Positions 46,651 to 54,615 of a stretch of 64,000 bases of DNA are shown here, in pieces. The stretch comes from Sphingobacterium puteale. GTDB lineage: Bacteria; Bacteroidota; Bacteroidia; Sphingobacteriales; Sphingobacteriaceae. The stretch spans positions 62,001-126,000 of the forward strand of contig NZ_RBWS01000007.1 in assembly GCF_003627955.1 (NCBI RefSeq). Direction: 5' to 3'. The position numbers and the translations under genes were made by a program. The first letter of the stretch is position 1. Each line of letters opens with the position of its first letter. A model generated the notes under the pieces. It saw only the letters and a list, made by a program, of their open reading frames with translations, searched no databases and was not told where the DNA came from.

Positions 46651-47524
46651 TTTGGTTCTTTTCAGTAAATTTATGGTAAACCATTTGCGCAATGGCTTCA
46701 GCGGCCTCAGCTCGACAAGGGGCAAAGCTTGGCCAATCATTCAGATCAATAATATGAAATTCTCCATTTGAATCGATTATTACATCACCGCCATAGATGT
46801 GGACATCCAATACTTCTGCTGCGCGGTTGGCTACTTGCTTTAAATCAGCCAAATCAAACGGAAAATGGACAACTTCATCATTAATTTGCTCATACAAATC
46901 ATATTTATGATGATTATGCTCGTAGGGATAAAAATAGAAAAAGAAATCGGTGTCCCTCACCGCATAGAACTTTAGTAAATCCCCAGCCAAATGTTCGGAT
47001 ATTACAGCTTCTTTAATTCCCCGAAGGGCGTATTCGTTCAAGATATGCTGTGCTTCTTTGAGGCTGGCAGCAAAGGTAACGTCCTCTTTATGGATGGCAT
47101 GGAAATCGCCGCGTTTGATCCAGACGCCTTTCCCTTTCAACTTTTCAAAAATCGACTGCATATCTGCGACGGTAGAGATGACAATACTTTTAGGGTATGG
47201 AATCCCACCTTCCAACAATTTGAGTGTCATGTTTTTTCGAAAGCAGTTTTCAATACCAAAACCTGAATTCAATACATGAACGCCATTATTTTGAAGTGAT
47301 TGCAGCTTCTTAACCAAGGTTTTTGTTCTTCCCATCGTCAGGATATTTCCCTGTTTTACGGAATCAGAAGCTAAAAATTCATCCTCATTGCAAATTTCAA
47401 CGGCTGCACCTTTTTCGGTTAATTTTAGCACAACTTCGTTAAATATTGCAGCATCATTCCCCACGTGATTGGGTGAAAAGCGATTTTTACGCGTCACGCC
47501 TAAAATAGAAATCATTTCGCTCAT
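46631..47524 (-). CDS. ATP-grasp enzyme of the inositol-lipid locus
   Basis: This protein of about 297 residues has an ATP-grasp fold: the lysine-bearing VWIKRGDFHAIH loop (about 132-143), the KFYAVRDTDFFFYFYP strand and the metal/ATP site GGDVIIDSNGEFHIIDLNDW near the C-terminus. ATP-grasp enzymes ligate carboxylates to amines or thiols, or phosphorylate inositol (the ITPK type). Its place between the nucleotidyltransferase and the lipid transferase suggests a step on inositol phosphate or an aminoacyl-type decoration. I cannot tell which. The start at 47524 lies 4 bp after the upstream stop. Confidence 0.8.
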   Translation of the reverse strand: MSEMISILGVTRKNRFSPNHVGNDAAIFNEVVLKLTEKGAAVEICNEDEFLASDSVKQGNILTMGRTKTLVKKLQSLQNNGVHVLNSGFGIENCFRKNMTLKLLEGGIPYPKSIVISTVADMQSIFEKLKGKGVWIKRGDFHAIHKEDVTFAASLKEAQHILNEYALRGIKEAVISEHLAGDLLKFYAVRDTDFFFYFYPYEHNHHKYDLYEQINDEVVHFPFDLADLKQVANRAAEVLDVHIYGGDVIIDSNGEFHIIDLNDWPSFAPCRAEAAEAIAQMVYHKFTEKNQNAERTS

Positions 47525-47528
47525 TTTA

Positions 47529-48236
47529 TTAACTAACTTCCTCACTCAAAAACCGTTCCGCTACAATGCGATCCTTTAAGTGATCGATATCCACCACCTT
47601 CTCGAATACAAAAGCTTCAACGTTCAAATCGTTTTCTAAAAGCGCACGTTGAAAATTACGCATTCTGGAATTTCCAGCAGCGACAGAGCGGAGTGCACAG
47701 TCCATCGCAGCCTTGCGAAAGCAATAAATCCCTCCCGAAACAAATTTTGTCCCGGCCGTAGCCTTGTCCAAAAATGCTTCTACATTTAATTCATCGTCTG
47801 TATTCACATAAAGTGGGCTCTCGTCATCCACAAATGGTGTCACAGCCATAAAGGCGTCTGCATCTGACTGACGGAAAGCAGTAAGGTATTCATGAAATTC
47901 GTGGGGTTTAAAAACAGTATCTGTAGTCGTCAGACAGCAGGAAGTCCAAGCAGGATTGCTTTTGACCAACAAAGCAAAACTATGCAAAGAACTTGGGGTG
48001 TCCTCCTCGATCAGGATGATAGGTAGTTCAAATGCTGTATGTGTTAAAAACGTCTTCAATTCAGGTGATTGTCTATTGATAATAACATGCACTTGCTGTG
48101 CACCTTCTTTAGCAAAAACGCGAATCAATCGTTCAATCAATGGAACTCCATGTAAGGGTAGCAAGGGCTTAGGTAAATTGAACCCTTCTTTTCGCAATCG
48201 AGATCCTTCTCCCGCCGCAATAATAGCAAATTCCAT
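47529..48236 (-). CDS. Nucleotidyltransferase (probable CTP:inositol-phosphate cytidylyltransferase)
   Basis: This protein of about 235 residues has the NTP-transferase start FAIIAAGEGSRLRKEG and LPKPLLPLHGVPLIERL (NTP and Mg binding). Family members join NTPs to sugar phosphates. In this operon the likely substrate is inositol 1- or 3-phosphate. If the CDP-alcohol enzyme instead uses CDP-diacylglycerol, this protein may serve a separate branch. An in-frame ATG at 48266 adds ten residues; 48236 matches the family start. Confidence 0.85.
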   Translation of the reverse strand: MEFAIIAAGEGSRLRKEGFNLPKPLLPLHGVPLIERLIRVFAKEGAQQVHVIINRQSPELKTFLTHTAFELPIILIEEDTPSSLHSFALLVKSNPAWTSCCLTTTDTVFKPHEFHEYLTAFRQSDADAFMAVTPFVDDESPLYVNTDDELNVEAFLDKATAGTKFVSGGIYCFRKAAMDCALRSVAAGNSRMRNFQRALLENDLNVEAFVFEKVVDIDHLKDRIVAERFLSEEVS

Positions 48237-48411
48237 TCCTTCTAATTGCAAAATAAAATCATTCATTAAAAAAGTAAAACCCCTGTCACCATACTAGCGT
48301 TTGCAAACGCAAAAGTTTACAGCGGGTTATTGACGGGTAATTATTTGATAGCCTCCCTATCCTATTTTTTAATAGTGCAAATCTGCAGGCCACGATATAA
48401 TTATCCCGAAG

Positions 48412-48452
48412 AAAAAGGGGAAGAATCACCCGAAGTAATTGTTCCCCTTTTT
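48412..48452 (-). terminator. Terminator after ino1
   Basis: A perfect 11-bp stem (48412-48422 with 48442-48452) with a 19-base loop lies 11 bp beyond the ino1 stop. The minus-strand reading continues into T-rich sequence. It separates ino1 from the rest of the locus. Confidence 0.75.
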
Positions 48453-48463
48453 ATAAAGGTAAT

Positions 48464-49792
48464 CTATTGAATACTATCTACCAACTCTTGGTAATAATCC
48501 AATCCCAAGTGAGTAATCAAGTCCTCGCCCATAATATGACGCAAGGTATTTTGTAATTTCATCAATTGTTTGAAGATATCATGCTCAGGAGGTAAACCCG
48601 GTGCCGTTTGTGGTGATTTCAAATAGAAAGACAACCATTCCTGGATACCTGACATACCAGCACGTTGTGCCAAATCAATAAACAATGCCAAATCCAAAGC
48701 AACTGGAGCAGCCAAAATTGAATCTCGGCACAAGAAGTTGATCTTGATTTGCATTTTGTAACCCAACCAGCCAAAGATATCGATGTTGTCCCAAGACTCT
48801 TTGTTGTCTCCGTGAGGAGGATAATAATTGATCCGTACCTTGTGGTATAAATCACCGTATAATTCGGGGTTCTTTTTCGCATCTAGAATTTCTTCCAATA
48901 CGGATAATTTAGAAACTTCTTTTGTTTTGAAGTTTTCTGGATCATCCAATACCAAGCCATCGCGGTTACCCAAGATATTTGTAGAGAACCATCCTTCTAC
49001 CCCAAGTGCTCTTGCCTGAAGACCCGGAGCAACAATTGTTTTCATCAATGTTTGACCTGTTTTGAAGTCTTTTCCAGCAATTGCAACGCCATGTTCATGA
49101 GCTAATTCTACAATAGCAGGAACATCACACGTTAAGTTAGGGGCACCGTTAACATAAGGAGCGCCTTCTTTTATAGCTGCATAACAATAGATCATACTCG
49201 GTGGAATACGTTGATCATCATTATCCAAAGCTTCTTCTAATTTTGCAATTGTTGAGAAGGCTTCATTTGTCTCAATATAGCGTTCAGTAGAACCACACCA
49301 TACCAATACGACACGGTCTAAGCCGTTTTTTTCTTTAAATTCACGGATATCACGTTGCACAGCATCAGCCAGCTCACGACGTGTCTTTTCCGTTTTAATG
49401 TGCGTACCGTCTAAATTCTTCACAAAATTGCGATCAAAGACAGCTTTCATCGGTTGAATTGCTTCCAATTCAGCTTTTACGGCATCAAGTTGACCTTGTT
49501 CCAATACCTGTGCTTTTGAAGCTGCCTCATAGACGTTATCCTCATAAACATCCCAACCACCAAAAACTACATCTTCCAACTTTGCCAAAGGGACGAAATC
49601 CTTTATTAATGGATTTCTATTCTCCGTGCGCTTACCTAAACGGATTCTGCTCAATTGCGAAACAGATCCTATCGGTTTTGAAAAACCCTTGTTTATAGAT
49701 GCCACACCAGCGATCAATGTTGTAGCCACAGCACCCAATCCCGGAATAAGAATACCCAATTTGCCATTGGCATCTTTCACTTGTTGTCCCAT
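48464..49792 (-). CDS. ino1: myo-Inositol-3-phosphate synthase
   Basis: This NAD enzyme converts glucose-6-phosphate to inositol-3-phosphate, the entry to inositol lipids. The 442 residues have the Rossmann start GILIPGLGAVATTLIAGV and the conserved YCYAAIKEGAPYVNGAPN, AGKDFKTGQT (catalytic Lys), GWFSTNILGNRDG and INFLCRDSILAAPVALDL. The length fits bacterial and archaeal MIPS. It is upstream of the lipid genes on the same strand, separated by 197 bp and a terminator, so it probably has its own expression control. Confidence 0.96.
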   Translation of the reverse strand: MGQQVKDANGKLGILIPGLGAVATTLIAGVASINKGFSKPIGSVSQLSRIRLGKRTENRNPLIKDFVPLAKLEDVVFGGWDVYEDNVYEAASKAQVLEQGQLDAVKAELEAIQPMKAVFDRNFVKNLDGTHIKTEKTRRELADAVQRDIREFKEKNGLDRVVLVWCGSTERYIETNEAFSTIAKLEEALDNDDQRIPPSMIYCYAAIKEGAPYVNGAPNLTCDVPAIVELAHEHGVAIAGKDFKTGQTLMKTIVAPGLQARALGVEGWFSTNILGNRDGLVLDDPENFKTKEVSKLSVLEEILDAKKNPELYGDLYHKVRINYYPPHGDNKESWDNIDIFGWLGYKMQIKINFLCRDSILAAPVALDLALFIDLAQRAGMSGIQEWLSFYLKSPQTAPGLPPEHDIFKQLMKLQNTLRHIMGEDLITHLGLDYYQELVDSIQ

Positions 49793-50347
49793 ATTAATTC
49801 TATATACTTAATTTGTTATTTAATTGATGTTTTATGATAAAATAATTCTTAAAATTAGCTTAAAAAAACATATTTCATACCCATTGTCACTTTATTTATA
49901 AAATCGTGACAATTGCTTTTTCAAGGCCTATCCGAATACAAAAGAACGAAGATAAAATACAATTCCGACCGAAGTCGGGATCACTCATCTCATTGAAATT
50001 TAAGCCATTTGAACATACCTTGAAAAATAAAATATAATCATAACTAATTTTACTCAATATATTAACATTAAAAAACTAATCCAAATACAATTCAAAAAAA
50101 GTTATTCTTTCTAAAAAATTGGTCAATTTTTCTTTTTCCAATCCGCATAAATATGACAATAAAATTGGAAAATGATTTCGGGAGCGTTACCTTTAGACTT
50201 AAATTGATGAAACCATCGTGAGCTCAAATCAGCTAACAAAACCGAAAATATTCGCTCATGATAGCTACATTCTCATTAAGAAAACAAACCGAGTGTAAAG
50301 AATCCATGTAAAACATGATAAATCGACATTCCTAAATCATTATTTAA
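49793..50347. other. Divergent intergenic region ino1-CocE (555 bp)
   Basis: A+T-rich with no credible gene. It contains an inverted repeat, ATTGTCAC (49883-49890) and GTGACAAT (49906-49913), and a small hairpin CCGAC-CGAA-GTCGG (49965-49978). The promoters of ino1 and the CocE-type hydrolase must lie here. Confidence 0.6.
49883..49913. repeat. Inverted repeat upstream of ino1 (possible operator)
   Basis: A perfect 8-bp inverted repeat, ATTGTCAC and GTGACAAT, separated by 15 bases, 91 bp before the ino1 start. Two half-sites about two helical turns apart would fit a dimeric regulator. No binding protein is known. Confidence 0.4.
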
Positions 50348-52207
50348 ATGAAAACTACAATTTCGTTTCTGGCTTTAACACTTGTTACGGTAAGCCAGCT
50401 ACATGCGCAGACGACCACAGATTCCGCTTATGTCAGAGATCATTATGAAAAAACCGAAGTAAAGGTTCCGATGAGAGATGGTAAGAAATTGTTTACTGTG
50501 ATCTACAGCCCCAAAGACAAATCCAAAAAATACCCTGTTTTATTGAATCGAACACCCTACACGGTAGGCCCTTATGGCCAAAACGAATACAAAAAAAATT
50601 TAGGCAACTTCCCTGCAATGATGCGGGACGGTTATATCTTCGTCTATCAGGATGTGCGTGGAAAATGGATGAGTGAAGGCGATTTTGAAGACATTCGCCC
50701 CACAAACCTCAGTAAGGATAAAAAAGCGATTGATGAAAGCACGGACACTTATGACGCTTTGGAATGGTTACAGAAAAATCTGAAGAATTACAGTGGCAAA
50801 GCGGGGCTTTATGGTATCTCTTATCCGGGATTTTATTCTACGGTCGGACTGATCAAAACGCATCCGAGCCTCAAAGCTGTTTCACCACAGGCTCCGGTAA
50901 CCGATTGGTTTATCGGTGATGATTTCCATCACAATGGTGTTCTATTCTTGCAGGATGCTTTCACATTTATGTCGACCTTTGGCGTTCCCCGCCCTAAACC
51001 AATTACACCAGATCAATTTAACAGTAAGATTCAGATCAATGAATTAGATAAATACAATTTTTTCCTTGAAGCCGGAACCGCCAGAGAACTCAAAGAAAAA
51101 TATTTTGGTGATTCTGTCCAATTCTGGAATAACCTCTTTAAGCATCCGAATTACGATGACTTCTGGAAAACCCGTGTCGTCACCAATTATCTACAGGACG
51201 TGAAACCGGCGGTTATGGTTGTTGGCGGCTTTTTCGATGCCGAAGATGCTTACGGAACATTTAAAACCTATCAATCCATTGAAGAAAAGAGCAAAAAAAA
51301 CAATTCAATTCTGGTTGCAGGCCCCTGGTATCATGGTGGCTGGGTACGCGCAACAGGAGATTACTTAGGTGACATCCAATTTGAGAAAAAAACAAGCGTC
51401 ACCTACCAGGAAAAATTTGAACAACCATTTTTCAGCCATCATTTAAAACAAGAAGGCAGCTTCTCTCCAGCCGAGGCCAATATCTTTATTTCCGGAAGCA
51501 ATGAATGGAAGCAATTTGAACAATGGCCACCTAAGAATGTCGAAACAAAAAAGCTTTATTTTCAACCACAGGGTAAACTTGATTTTGAGAAAGTCCAACG
51601 CACAGATTCATGGGATGAATATGTAACAGATCCCAACAAACCAGTTCCACACCAAGGCGGATTAATCCAGAACCGTACCCGCGAGTATATGGTCGATGAT
51701 CAGCGTTTTGCAGCCAGTCGTCCAGATGTCATGGTCTATCAGACAGCACCATTGACGGAAGACATCACGATTGTTGGACCGATCAAGAATTTTCTAAAAG
51801 TAGCATCAACAGGTACTGATGCAGATTATGTTGTTAAACTCATCGATGTATATCCCAACGATGCGCCGAGTTTTGATGGAAAACCAATGGCGGGATACCA
51901 GATGATGGTCAGAGGAGAGATCATGGCGGGGAAATATCGAAATGGCTTCGACAAACCGCAACCATTGACACCGGGCATGGTGGAAAAAGTAGACTTCGTT
52001 ATGCCTGATGTTGCCCATACCTTTAAAAAAGGACATCGTATCATGGTTCAAGTGCAAAACTCATGGTTCCCATTGGCTGAACGAAATCCACAAGTATTTA
52101 TGGAGCCCTATACAGCGACCAAAGCCGATTTCCGTAAAGCGACACAACGCATTTTTCATGATGTCAACAATGCGACCTATATCGAATTTGATATCCTAAA
52201 AGATTAA
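50348..52207 (+). CDS. Exported CocE/NonD family hydrolase (S15-like)
   Basis: This 619-residue protein has a signal peptide (cleavage after LHAQ, residue 21) and the alpha/beta-hydrolase core of X-Pro dipeptidyl-peptidase/cocaine esterase proteins, with nucleophile Ser in GLYGISYPGFYS (about residue 160). A C-terminal jelly-roll domain lies from about residue 385. The N-terminal VPMRDGKKLFTVIYSP is typical of the family. Substrate may be an ester, amide or beta-lactam acyl group; unknown. A long terminator hairpin follows. Confidence 0.92.
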   Translation: MKTTISFLALTLVTVSQLHAQTTTDSAYVRDHYEKTEVKVPMRDGKKLFTVIYSPKDKSKKYPVLLNRTPYTVGPYGQNEYKKNLGNFPAMMRDGYIFVYQDVRGKWMSEGDFEDIRPTNLSKDKKAIDESTDTYDALEWLQKNLKNYSGKAGLYGISYPGFYSTVGLIKTHPSLKAVSPQAPVTDWFIGDDFHHNGVLFLQDAFTFMSTFGVPRPKPITPDQFNSKIQINELDKYNFFLEAGTARELKEKYFGDSVQFWNNLFKHPNYDDFWKTRVVTNYLQDVKPAVMVVGGFFDAEDAYGTFKTYQSIEEKSKKNNSILVAGPWYHGGWVRATGDYLGDIQFEKKTSVTYQEKFEQPFFSHHLKQEGSFSPAEANIFISGSNEWKQFEQWPPKNVETKKLYFQPQGKLDFEKVQRTDSWDEYVTDPNKPVPHQGGLIQNRTREYMVDDQRFAASRPDVMVYQTAPLTEDITIVGPIKNFLKVASTGTDADYVVKLIDVYPNDAPSFDGKPMAGYQMMVRGEIMAGKYRNGFDKPQPLTPGMVEKVDFVMPDVAHTFKKGHRIMVQVQNSWFPLAERNPQVFMEPYTATKADFRKATQRIFHDVNNATYIEFDILKD

Positions 52208-52252
52208 GAGTAACTGATCACTGGATACCTGATAACGAAAATCAACCAGTAG

Positions 52253-52302
52253 CAAAACACATGCGACCCGGTATTCTTAAATATCGGGTCGCATGTGTTT
52301 TG
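52253..52302. terminator. Bidirectional terminator after the CocE hydrolase
   Basis: A near-perfect stem of over 17 bp (about 52253-52270 with 52285-52302), G+C-rich in the centre, lies between convergent genes. Flanking A and T stretches are short. Confidence 0.8.
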
Positions 52303-52323
52303 TGAGGCACTGTTTTTACTGTT

Positions 52324-53199
52324 TTAAGATTCTTCGACGAATTTGTTTTCCGCTGCTTTTATCCCTGTAATCAACAGGAGGATAATGCTGCCGGCAAGAC
52401 AATAAAAAGAGTAATTCCAGGAGGGGTCAACCTCGTGCAATTTTCCAAAAATTGGTGGACCAAATGCTGCTATCAGATAACCGACCGACTGTGCCATTCC
52501 CGAAATTTTAATTGCATTTGCCTTGGTTTTTGCCCTTAAACTAAAAAAGAGAATAGAAAGGCTAAAAGACATACCATTGGAAAGTCCGAGCAATACGGCC
52601 GCAACATAAATACCCTCAAGCTTAAATAGAAAAAAGATCAGTATACTGCCCAACATGCCAGCCGCAACAGCAACAGCCATTAACCGCTGATCTTTCATCC
52701 TGTGTGCAATAATAGGTCCGAAAAACATAATGGGAATCATCGCAATCTGAATCAGAAATAATAACCAGCCAGTATCTTTAGCCGCCATTCCATAGTCGAC
52801 CAATACCTTAGGTAACCAAGAAATCAGGCTATAATAAACCAATGATTGAATACCCATAAATATACTGATATACCAAGCCAATCTGGATCTAAAAATATGC
52901 CCAATACCGCTCTTCGATTGTTGCTTCTGGCCTGGAGCGGCATCTTTCGGTCCAGCGAATTGATCAAAAAAGACAGCGATAATTGTGAGTATCGCCAATA
53001 CGCCCCACAGCCCTAAAGAACCCTGCCATCCCAATCCTGTCCATTCCCCAATACGTAGACTAAAGCCCGATGCAAACGCCGCGGTCAAATTCATTGCTAC
53101 AGCAAAAATTCCCGTCATCAGTCCGATATGATGGGGAAAATTGGTTTTAATATAACCCGGTGCCACCACATTACCCACACATATTCCTAATCCGATCAT
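52324..53199 (-). pseudogene. CynX/NimT-like MFS transporter, N-terminus missing
   Basis: Residues match the CynX/NimT subfamily from IGLGICVGNVVAPGYIK, which in intact members (about 390-400 residues) is near residue 105-110. Only 291 residues are present, lacking roughly the first four membrane helices. In-frame reading upstream of the ATG gives family-like residues for about five codons (PNV) and then a stop. The partner AraC gene is truncated in the same place, so both look cut by one deletion. The remaining eight-helix fragment is unlikely to transport. The cut lies between about 53199 and 53220. Confidence 0.75.
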
Positions 53200-53222
53200 A
53201 ACATTCGGAAAGCATCAAATTG

Positions 53223-53753
53223 ATGATCCTTTTTTTCGATATCGAACAAGACGAACCATTTTTCGAAAACGTTCAGATATTTGCAGCTCCGAAAGTACTA
53301 CAGGAAATGATCCGCTATGCTGAAAAGTGGTCAAAATTAACGGAAGAAAATGAAAACGAAAAAATCTTCCTGCGCGCGCTTCTCAACGAGCTTCCTGCAT
53401 TCGGAGCGCGATTATTACATTTGGAAATTACGCTGCCCAACGAAAATAGACTGCAGACAGTTTTAAGTCACTTGCATGACCACTATACCCATCCCATCAA
53501 AATGGAAGATATTGCCTTGTTATCCAATCTCTCCTTACGGACCATAGAGCGCCTCTTTAAAAAAGAGACCGGAATGACACTAGTCAAGTACCAACAATTG
53601 CTTCGGATCATTAAAAGCCTTGAACTTTTAAGTATGGGCGAACTGACAATCTCTCAAATCGCATATAAAGTGGGGTATCAAAGCATACAAGCATTCACCA
53701 ATAGCTTTTATACCGTTATGGGCTATCGCCCATCTGCATTTATTCAGCGTTGA
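53223..53753 (+). pseudogene. AraC (NimR-like) regulator, N-terminal sensor domain missing
   Basis: This 176-residue protein contains the spacer region (APKVLQEMIRYAEKW) and the complete C-terminal AraC HTH domain (LSLRTIERLFKKETGMTLVKY, then ISQIAYKVGYQSIQAF). Intact relatives are about 250-260 residues with an N-terminal cupin that is absent here. In-frame codons just upstream of the ATG encode a few more family-like residues before a stop at 53199-53201. It faces the truncated NimT-like gene across about 20 bp, with no room for normal promoters. Confidence 0.72.
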
Positions 53754-53908
53754 TCACCGGTTTCACTATCTCAGCAGTGCGTCTTGTACCATTTTAATTT
53801 CATCTTCTCTTTTTTCAAACTTCAGAGACCATGATCTGCTCCATTGCAGAACCGTCCTTACCATATCTGGTAAAGAATAATACCTGATGGATATCAACTT
53901 GTATAATA

Positions 53909-53963
53909 ACAGTGTAATTACAGAGTATTTACAGGGGGTTTACAGGGGTATAACAGGGGTAAA
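53909..53963. repeat. Five tandem 11-bp units beginning ACAG
   Basis: ACAG recurs at 53909, 53920, 53931, 53942 and 53953, exactly 11 bp apart. The units are ACAGTGTAATT, ACAGAGTATTT, ACAGGGGGTTT, ACAGGGGTATA and ACAGGGGTAAA; the last three are closest to each other. The period is near one DNA helical turn, as expected for sites of a regulator binding one face. Confidence 0.75.
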
Positions 53964-54265
53964 TCCCTTTTATAGCCTTGTTAATATGGTCTAAATATAA
54001 TGTTATTTCGTTTTTAAATACGATTTTGGTTTTATCTTGATATAAAGTTGGACACAAATCATCAACAACCATTATCAAATTTATAAATAGTGATTTCAGA
54101 TTAAAAAGCGGAAACGATGGTCAATTTTGCCTTAAGATCATATACCGGAATAGCGGATATAGCGAATCTCACATGATCATTATCTTTGAAATAAGTTTAG
54201 CAAACGGAGTTTGTAGTTTTTTAGCCACAAAAATAATCGCTCAGAAAAAATAATTTAAACAATAC

Positions 54266-54296
54266 TTGCATAAGTGTGAAAAACACACTATCTTTG
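54266..54296 (+). promoter_or_regulatory. Promoter of the candidate sRNA, with palindrome in the spacer
   Basis: TTG (54266-54268), 20 bases, then TATCTTTG (54289-54296), a perfect -7 box identical to that of tRNA-Arg. The spacer holds the inverted repeat GTGTG-AAAAA-CACAC (54274-54288), which could be an operator. Confidence 0.6.
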
Positions 54297-54301
54297 TATC
54301 A

Positions 54302-54367
54302 TCATAATTTAGGTTTATAATTGGTTATTTAAGGTTTTCATTCTCCCCGTTTGAAAACCTTTTTTTT
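54302..54367 (+). ncRNA. Candidate small RNA (about 66 nt)
   Basis: Between a strong promoter (-7 box ending 54296) and a textbook terminator (AGGTTTTCA 54332-54340 with TGAAAACCT 54352-54360, then seven T) there is no ORF, only about 30 nt of A+U-rich sequence. The terminator loop is C-rich (TTCTCCCCGTT), a feature of some base-pairing sRNAs. It could also be the attenuated leader of the NYN gene 250 bp downstream. Confidence 0.5.
54332..54367 (+). terminator. Rho-independent terminator of the candidate sRNA
   Basis: A 9-bp stem (54332-54340 with 54352-54360) with an 11-base C-rich loop, followed by seven T. Confidence 0.85.
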
Positions 54368-54615
54368 GTGCCTACGCTTCATATTAAGCGCTATTTTATC
54401 TTCCACTTCCGATGCCCCTGTTATAATATTATTCATAAAACAAGGTAGGAAATATTCCAAAATAATGTCCCTCAGCAAATCATCCCTCAAATTAAATTTT
54501 CAAAAAATTCAATAATTCTTCAACAATAACGTATTTTTAACCGTATGTTCAAAAAATAGGAAAATCCTATTGGTGGCGTACACCTAATATTACATCGAAA
54601 TATAATTAAACATAT

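Larger units (their letters stand above)
53754..54615. other. Long non-coding region (862 bp) before the NYN gene
   Basis: No ORF over about 60 codons is credible here. It contains a five-unit 11-bp tandem repeat (53909-53963), a TATCTTTG box at 54181-54188 without a matching -33 box, and a promoter-plus-terminator unit (54266-54367) that looks like a small RNA gene. It adjoins the deletion scar at 53.2 kb, so part may be leftover flanking DNA. Confidence 0.6.

Noticed and set aside
52324..53753. The short NimT-like and AraC-like genes as complete genes with alternative starts
   Set aside because: Both lack whole domains that intact relatives have, at the same point and facing each other, which fits a deletion better than two independent short forms. 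It remains testable.
54181..54188. TATCTTTG box as a second promoter in the long intergenic region
   Set aside because: No TTTG-like element at 19-20 bases upstream, and no gene or terminator follows closely.
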